From Ligula intestinalis (taxonomy: Eukaryota; Platyhelminthes; Cestoda; Diphyllobothriidea; Diphyllobothriidae), in contig JAYGXS010000001.1 in NCBI GenBank assembly GCA_036362985.1, positions 52,821,473 through 52,885,472 on the forward strand: 64,000 bases of DNA. The letters are read 5' to 3'. The notes under the pieces are model-generated. The model had not been told where the DNA came from, did no database searches, and was given only the letters and a program-made list of their open reading frames with translations. Of this stretch, positions 12,401-21,400 are shown one piece after another (position 1 is the stretch's first letter; each line of letters starts with the position of its first letter). The position numbers and the translations under genes were made by a program.

Positions 12401-15400
12401 TACTCCATTGCAGGCCAGTTAGCAGTTCCTACTGTACAGACTTCCCCCTGGTATCCTGACGCTGCTTCTCTTCGCTCAAGCGACGTCGAGAAAGAAGGGG
12501 AGAAGGCCACTGCCATTACCTTGGACCCAAAAAACGGCCTGCCGATAGCTAAGTCAAAGACATCTGAGTCTCCGATGCCATCTCAGATGGGGCTACCGAC
12601 TGAGAGTACTAACGTTTACAGCGGAGGGCTTTCGGTGGATGATGGCTTCTTGTCATTAAATCCGCAAACGCTCACTCACACGAGCCAGGTTGATACCTCC
12701 ACCTCTCTCCAGACTAGGACGGTTTCTACCCTGAGTGCTGTCAACGAACCAGTACCCGACCAGCGCAACAATCACTCCGCGGTCGTAAGGCGGGGTTTTC
12801 CCGTTGCTGATATCAACAAGCATTTCATGGTGGCAGAGGAGGATAAGCAATTAGAGATGCTGGACGACGACGAGTTGAAGGAAGTTATCAACAACTTAAA
12901 TGGTCTTTACATGCCACCCAAGCCCAAGACCCAGTCCCTCGTCAGGAGTCTGAATGTCGGTCATTCCCTGTGGAAACGACCCATCAAACAACTGTACAAG
13001 CCCTTCCTGACGGTAGGCAATATTTTATATGGGTTATTCAACGAATTGTATGTTCTTTGAAAAAACCCCCGCACATTGGTATTTAAATTCAGAGAGACAC
13101 ATGGTCGATAATACTCGCTTCTTTAATTGACTTCCTCTACAGCAGACTCACACAGTCCAAGAAGTGTTTTTGGTTCCGGATTTATCGGCTTTTTAATTCC
13201 AGAAGTCAATTCATTTCTATGAAATGTGGTTTTGTGAACGTTTTCACAGGCAGACACCGAGGACCTTGTGCTTTGGTCAGCAGAAACGTTTAGTGTCAGG
13301 ATCCAGCATGTTAGTACATTCGCAAGCGAATTCCACTTCTTTTGAACCTAAGAATTCCTTTACAGTGGAACCTCGGTTAACGAGTTTAATCCGTTCCGAC
13401 ACCGAGCTCGTCATGTGAAACGCTCGTCTTGCCTAATGTAGCCAATCAAACTGACTCAGTTCACTGATTGACTGCCGGCAGCCTAGGACCCACGCCCTAG
13501 GGGCAAGACTCAACTGCGGATACAAGCATACCCGCGCACTGACAACTCGTTAACTAGGCGGAAGCTCGTCAATCGAAACACACTTTTTGCTGGCTCCAAC
13601 GTTACCTGAAATGTTTATGGATGGGACTGCTCGTCACCCGAGGCTCCACTATACACACTTTTTTCTACCTTAATTTGACTTTTGGATACTTCTTACAAGT
13701 ATGCAGGTTTTTAAGATATTTAGAACGATTCAAAGAACAGCTTATTTTTTGTTCATTAGTATTTAACGACCCAGTTCATATTGTAATATATATTCCATTT
13801 GAAACTTCTTGTTTTTCCAATGTTCTTTTTTTTTAAATTTAATTTTATGTACACTGATAACATGCACATATTTCAACTCAGTTTGGTTTGCGTAAAGCTC
13901 TGCAAAAGCGCTCGTAATACTTTTCGAAGTACTTTATCCGGTTTCTAGTGTTATACAGAAAGTTCTTCTAAATATATACAATTAATCCGCAGCAAAGCAT
14001 GGGAAAAACATTAAATGTGACGCGATCCTCGTATGACTCGTCATAAGTATATTAAATGTTTTCTAACTGATAGTGGCAAGTAAGTGTGAGCATTGATGTC
14101 AAGCTGGAGCCGGAACGGTATCTTTGGATCTCTTCTCACTCCTCACTTTGATTTTCCAACAATCGCGAGCAAGTTTATAACCGAACGTCGGGACGAAAAA
14201 CGTAAGCGCTTGAAGTTGCAACAACTTGAATCACTTTCAAGTTGCCTCCAAGCCTACTTTGATTTTGAATGACGGCTCAAGTACACTTCCATCGGCTCCC
14301 TTCTACTAGGATTGATAACTGAAGCTGCCCTTCGGCAGACACTGTCTTATGTTCAAACCAATTTTGGAGCTGATTGTGTCCACGACATTTTTAGTCAAAA
14401 CAGATTACGCAAACACCTAAGGAAATGACTCAAATCGATGGACTCGAGCTTCTCGTTCAGAATAAAAGTGAAAATAAACAGTCGGTTTGCCTGCCCCGAC
14501 ACCTTGTGCACCCGAATGCAATTGGGAAACCGCAAACAACAATATTTGTTATAGAAGAGCGACCGAATTTCTTCAAATCGGCAGTTGTATTGCATCCAGC
14601 ACGAAGGTCTATTCCTTAAACGGTACACCGCTGCAACAAGTTGAAAGTCAGAAGGACTTGGGTGTGTGGATTACTTCTTCACTCAAAACAACACTGAGCT
14701 GTGGAAAGGCGGCAAAGTCGACCAGATCTATATTACAGCTGATTAGACGAGCCTTTATGGGTTTTGGAAAAGACAATTTTTCCAAAATTTTTGGAAGCTT
14801 CATTCGGCCGCACCTGGAATTTGCTCTACAGACATGGAGACCTTGGACTGTCAAAGACTGTACCGTCTTAGAGAAGGTCCAGGGGCGAGCCACAAAAATG
14901 ATCAAAGGTCTGGGAACATTGCTCTATGAAAGCTGATTGTCAATCCTCGACCTATTTCCCGTTTCCTACAGACAACTTCGAAAGGACCTAATACTTACCT
15001 TCCGTGTTATGAATAACCCGGATTGATGTTTCGTTCCCGACGATTTTTTTTGCCCAGGCTTATGCACCAACTTTGCGCGAGCATTCCCTTAAACTACGCC
15101 TCGACAAAGCAAGAATAGACGGACGAAAATTGGTTTCCAGAAACAGAGTAGTTGCAGCGTCGGACACCCTTTTTGAAGAGGTTGTCCTCTCCACTTGTGT
15201 TACTTCATTTAAGAGAAGACTGGACATGCATCAAGCACACTTTCACCTACAAACCATGTAAAAAACCACTGCATCACACTATACCGCATCACATATACTG
15301 CATAAAATGTTACTACTCGTGATTTGCGAATAGTTATATTTTTTGTCATATTTTGTTGCTATTTGACTACCTTACAACTACGGTGTCTTCCCGGAGCATG

Positions 15401-18400
15401 TAATTGATGTAATTTTTAAATTTTTCTTTGTATTCATTGATTTCCTATCATCGAAGGCGTTCGCCTATCTTTCCCTCAGTAAACTGATACTGATATTGAG
15501 CATCCGTAAAATGTTGCAGTTCACCAACAACTATTGTCTATCTCACAACCGCACAAAATTTGCCTAAATTTTGAAAATTCCCTCATAAAAGTAATAAAGC
15601 GAAGATGTAGTCGCCGAAAAAGGTTTTTTGTTATTTCGACGTTTGGGATTTGCACTCGAATCCATCATCATCATAGAACATCTTGAGTGTGAAGGAAAAA
15701 ATGAAGTGGGGGCGGCGCGGTCTGATTCTCTGAAAACATACAAGTCACCAATGTTCTGTTCTAGACAGTCAGACTTTGTCGCTTCCATTTGGTCAAATGT
15801 CGGAGGGATTGCCCGCGTGGCCTATTCAGCGTTTCACTGTATGCTTGCCAAAGTCTTATCTGATCACCCACCACCAGGCTATCTCCGAGTTTTTTTTTCA
15901 AGTCTTCCACTTTCTTATTGTTCGTGCAGGCCATCAAGAAGTTTAACATGATCCAACCGAATGACAAAATTCTTGTGTGTGTGTCGGGCGGCAAGGACAG
16001 TCTTTCTCTATTGCACTGCATGCGCGAGTATCAACAAGCCTGCAACCGTCGGCCGGAGCTGCCTTCTTTTGAGTTCGGTGCTGTCACCGTGGATCCCGGT
16101 AGCTCTGCCTATAACCCACGACCACTGATAGCCTACATGGCCGAGCTGGGTGTGCCCTACCTCTACGAGGAGCAAGGTCTGTATCAGTCAGTATATTTCG
16201 AGTAAATGACAGAGGCCCCTTAAAAACTCCATTAGAACGACACAGGCGTGCGTAAGAAGTAATGAAGTTGCAAATTTGTTATAAGCCGCATAATTATGCA
16301 CAATGCATAAAAATAATGATTAACTATGAATGGTAAAAAGAGTGAGGCATTGCGTAAAAACAACGCATAACACGTTCATGTATTTACATCATGAAATTTT
16401 CATCCAAGTCGACCTAAGTATAAATAAACGGTCTATTGAAATCAAGGGAGTAGAATGTACATAGTCATCTGTTAAATCTGTTACATAAGGCTTTGAACGT
16501 TCGCATTGGGCAGCCTAACAGTTTTCACAGTGGTTTGATGACTTCGTCTGTTTTTAATCATGCATGAAACGTAAGCCGCAAGAGCTGGTTATTTCCGGTG
16601 TCTGCTGCCAGTTCTGTAATAGCTCTTGACAGCTAGTTCCCCCTCCCCTAATACCCCTTCCTAGACGCCGACACTACCCTCGTGCCCTGAAGTGGCATGA
16701 AAACAATGTCTTTTTCCACATATATAATGACTCAATATCTTCTGGTGTGAAGTCTTCATCTATGATTCTTTTGAACGCTTCAGGCATACTTCGCAAGGCG
16801 GCCGAACTGGGCGATCAATGTGAAAGTGTTTGCAGTTTCTGTTCGCGGATGAAACGTGGGCGGATTTACGCAGCAGCCCTAAGGAATGGCTACACAGCCA
16901 TTGCCCTCGGCCAGCACTTAGACGACTTGGCGGAAAGGTTATTACTCTTGTATTTTGCTATATCTTCCCACGAACCCCTTAGATTTCGGCCACGTTTCGT
17001 TTTTCTGAGTTTCAAACGCACTTAGGATTGTTTCTGCACATATAGGTCTTCCTATTGTTGACAGAGTGTGGGGCCACCTCTTCGATGTACACATTTGCAT
17101 CTAGATGGATACTTGTTCAAAGCCTATGCATATTCGCATTAAAATTCCTCTCGATACTAGCTAGTATGCTTTTCCTATAGCATCATTGATATCTGCCGTC
17201 CTGCAAACGTGGCTAGGTGGCCCTGGCTCGGACTGGGCCATTCTGGCTACATTGTCGTGGTTTTTACGGACACTAGTTTAGAATCCGCCCTATATCTTGT
17301 AATCTTGTGGTGATGGACAACCGTCTTTTTTACTCGTCGGCTTTGGATCCCCTTCGTTTCGTCTCTATGCGTCTCTATTCCTTATTATCTCCAACCGCTG
17401 TCCCACTCAACCTCCCTTTTGAGCTCCATCTATGCTGCAGAAACAATACCTTTGAAAATACGAGTGCAACAAGCTCGATGAGGAGAGTCGCGTGTGGATA
17501 TTAAAAGACATAACTGGACTAAAAGCCTAGACTGTCCGTCGGGCGCTAGTTTTTATACATTTGTCGGCCACGGGTAAGAGGAGTGTCCTCGTCTAAGGAC
17601 GTAGTAACGCATGAATATTTTGAGTACACCCGGTAGCCATTTAGGAAAAAAATGGCGTTTATATTACTACGCCCTTCCCCACGGACAACCCATTTTATCT
17701 AGTTTAGCGTCACTCGATACACTCAGATGTCTTCTTTTGGCCATGCAGATGCGTGGTGGTGCTGTTCAGCATACTGAGAAGTTTTGAGTTATGATTAAAA
17801 GACGTCACAGGGACCCTGTCGAACAATTTTCTGTTCATGACTTTGCCAGTTTTGTTAATATTACATCGAGGAAACCAGTATCTTATCGTTATTCGAATAT
17901 ATGATTAATTTTTGTTGATTTGTCAACAGTCCCCGAATCCCGGAAAGATTAGTGTGCATGATCACTAATCCAACTGCGATTACCCCGAGATCCAGCCTTT
18001 GTTGATTGTTTTGTTGGCCCCCACAAATATGTTTGTTTCAATCTAAAGATAGCGCGATTTTGCAGCCGCACTCGATCTCCTCTACTTTCAGCTTGGCTCG
18101 GTATTCTGATAGCGAAAACAAAATAGGTATGGCCCTGCATGACCGTCCACTGTACAAAATGTTGTGCACTTCGTTGGTATCACAGCACCTTTAAGTGTGC
18201 CTTGCCAGTTTATCTCAGAAATCGCCCTCATACATACACCCGCAACTACGGAACTGATTTGTGCCTACCTGTGTTTTGACGTTCTTACCTGAAACTGTTC
18301 GTTTATAATCCTTCTCAAAAGCTTGAATAGTTGTGTGATATACTCTTCTTGTGCGCATCCCTAAGTAAGCTCTTATCCTCTCAACAGTCTCATCTAAATG

Positions 18401-21400
18401 CTTTCTGGCGGTATTGCTAGTCACAACACATCGCTTCAGCGTCTTTTTACTAACGCTTAAAACAGAAAAGCGAAACCCTTTTACCTCCTTGGGTTTCTAT
18501 ATTTGTTTTTGCAAATTGGACGTCCCTAAATATTGCTGCAGGCTAAGTTTGCAACACCTTGTTTCATTTTATTATCAGTTCGAACCACTGCTTTTACTGT
18601 AACTGTTTACTTTTTAGCAGCTTCCTTTTATCTTCTCTTTCAGCCTCCTCATGTCCTGTTTTCACAATGGTGCTCTGAATACAATGAAAGCGCATTATAC
18701 GATTCGGTAAGCCTCGGCTCATTTCTCATTCCTTCTACTTGCACATGACTGCAAGCGCGCCCGATCCACTCGGCCTAGGTGATGTCACGAAATGCATTTC
18801 TTCATACGTTACGATCCGCGGCGGTGGATCACAGTAGCACGATCCACTTCCTCCAGCGACGGAGACCGAATACTAAGAATCACCCGCATGTCTTGACGGA
18901 TTGTGTGGAGTCAGGTCCGGGGTCGGCCTCCTTTTCGACACCTCAAGGAAATAGTGGTATTGGATCAAGGGAGGCGACAGTAAACTCGTGGAGTGGACGA
19001 CAAGCAACGTGCCCAAAACACTTCGTTTGTCTTTTTTAGATGTCCGCGCGATGTTGCCGCTGTGAGTGCGGACTGTCTCATTCGAGAAGGAGTCGGTCTA
19101 CCTCGCTGGTGCGGTGGCTTTTGGGCTGCGATGGTCAAATACGTCTAGTTTGCACTGGTCCTCCATGCGCACAGCCGAGCATCCACAGCTGTACAGAAGC
19201 AGGGACCAAAGGGACGCCCTGTACACGCGGCTAGAGGTGGCGAATAGAATCCCTGAACCGTTTCGAAGGCTTGCGAGTAACATCGATTTCGCAGACCATG
19301 CTACGCTTTGCTTATGCACCTTACATCGAATTCGCCCCACCCCCCCCCCCATTAACTTTATATCGTTCGTTCCTCCAGGCTTATAGTCGCTACCGTTCGA
19401 GTGCTGCCGTTTGTTCAGAAATGCAACTGGCAAACACTTTTGGTCTTCATGGCGTTCATGGAGGAACCAACCGATTTGTTGAATTCATCCACACCTAACA
19501 CTACATACTGTAGGCCAGCCGGTTGACATCATCAGCGTAGCCAAAGTTAGTCTGCCGGTGCCTGGTTGCAAATTCAACACAGTGTAATGGTCAAAATGAG
19601 AGGTTTTAGAAGAGTTAATTGCTGGCACAAAACTTTTATTCGCCGGACGTTTTGAAATCCGTCGCGGTTCCTTTCTCAGAGACATCAGCAGAACCAGATG
19701 GCCGGGAAATCATCACGTCCAATTCCACCCCGTGTGATGAAAGCTCAACAGCTCACGGCCCGCACGCCGGTTATCAAACCGTTAGTGCACAAGCGGGCGG
19801 CTATACTTGATAGGGAAGTCGTTAATTATCGTAAGTGTGCAGTATCATAGTGACTGTATCCTTTAGATACCACAACTCACTGTGCATGAATAACCTGTTT
19901 CTGCTAATGTCTCTGATGTACGCAGTGGCCCTATTGGCGAGGACTGCGCACTGTTAGATTGCAGATGCTACTGTCGGGGGAATTTCGGATACTCTGCATC
20001 CAATAGGAAGCGGCTGTCCCAATTGAGTAGCTCAACTAGCAGTGTTCGCCGGCACTGCTTACCAAGAGTTGCCAAGTACGTTTTTGGCGCTTGTAGTAGT
20101 GCCGATCGTAATATTTGAACTGGACATCTTTCTCGAGAATTTTGAATACAGGCAGATCCCAAACAGGCGTTTGAACTCTTCGCAGTTTATTTCTTCTAGC
20201 GTTTTGCTCGAGAACCTAATCGCAAGGTGGTGATGGTAAACAAACTGATTTACCGGTGTTTCACGGTCGTCATGTTACCATGTTATTGTCGGAATTGACG
20301 GCAGACAGTTTGCCTGATCCTGGACGACAAAGACAAGGAATACCGGAATGGTCATTTCTAGCTTATTAGTTCTCATCGGCCAGTCACACGCAATCCCAGG
20401 TGTGGATCACCCGAGATTCGAAACCGCGACCTTGGGTCATTGAGTGCAACACTCTGCCATCTTGAGATCGAATTTCGGATTATCCACACCCGGGATTGGG
20501 TATGAATGACCGATGACGGCTAATAAGCCAGCAATGGCCATTCCGGTCTCCCTGGTCTTTCTCGGTTCTACCTTACTATATATGTATATGTGTACTTTCT
20601 CCATTCCTTTTAGTTTTCTTTGTTAACGAAGTCTTACTTTTCCACCTTCCGGCGCTTTAAGTCCTGTTTGTACATCATCCAACTGCAGATTGTTTTTCAT
20701 ATAAGCTTTTGAACTACGTTTCAGGAACCACAATCTCCGCGTTATTCGGCCCTTGGTTTTCGTGCGGGAGAAGGTGACGCGGACGTTTGCGGAGATGGTG
20801 AGTTTTTAATAGACACAGCCAGTTGCTTTTACTTATGCGCTCAGTCCTCATTACCAAATAAAGCCATTTTCTGTGAGTTACCTCCCCTACCTTGTACATT
20901 TTTACACTGCCGCCTGCATTTACGTACGCCTGAGTACTGACGGCAAATAGGCCAGAACTAGCATTTCCAGTCTCTCTTCTCATTGTCGGTAAAACCTAAT
21001 TATGCAAATATCGAAATTTTTGGGACTTATTTTCATTTTTTAGTTGATGGGAATAATGTTAGGTGAAAAAGAACTATAAGAATACAGTCCAGTTGCTGCG
21101 ATAAAATGTTTATTTTTGATTTTCTTATCCGTAAGTAGAACGCAAGAAAACACAAATCAAATATGTTTTCTTCCTCTTCATACCGAACAATGACCTATGG
21201 TGTCCTTATGGGTACCGGATAAGCGTTTGTGAATTTGATAAGCCGACTGACTGAGTTCTAGTCACGGCTGTGGTACCCAACCAAGTCTAGGCAACCACTG
21301 CGTTATGGTTTGTGATGGTACTGCTTAGTTCCTTCCCTATAACAAGAATGCGCAGAGTAATCCGAAGCAATTGCAAGTTGCTGTACTTTCCAGGCGGACT

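Noticed and set aside
12146..13060. A single 304-codon open frame taken as its own gene.
   Set aside because: Its first codons and its middle 29 codons are better read as intron; the flanking splice sites and domain continuity place it inside the fusion gene.
15590..15700. Words such as TATTTCGACGTTTGGGATTT and CTCGAATCCATCATC that recall Penelope terminal regions.
   Set aside because: Too short and no second copy or coding part nearby. A similar word pair at 19620-19700 (TTATTCGCCGGACGTTTTGA) is equally weak.
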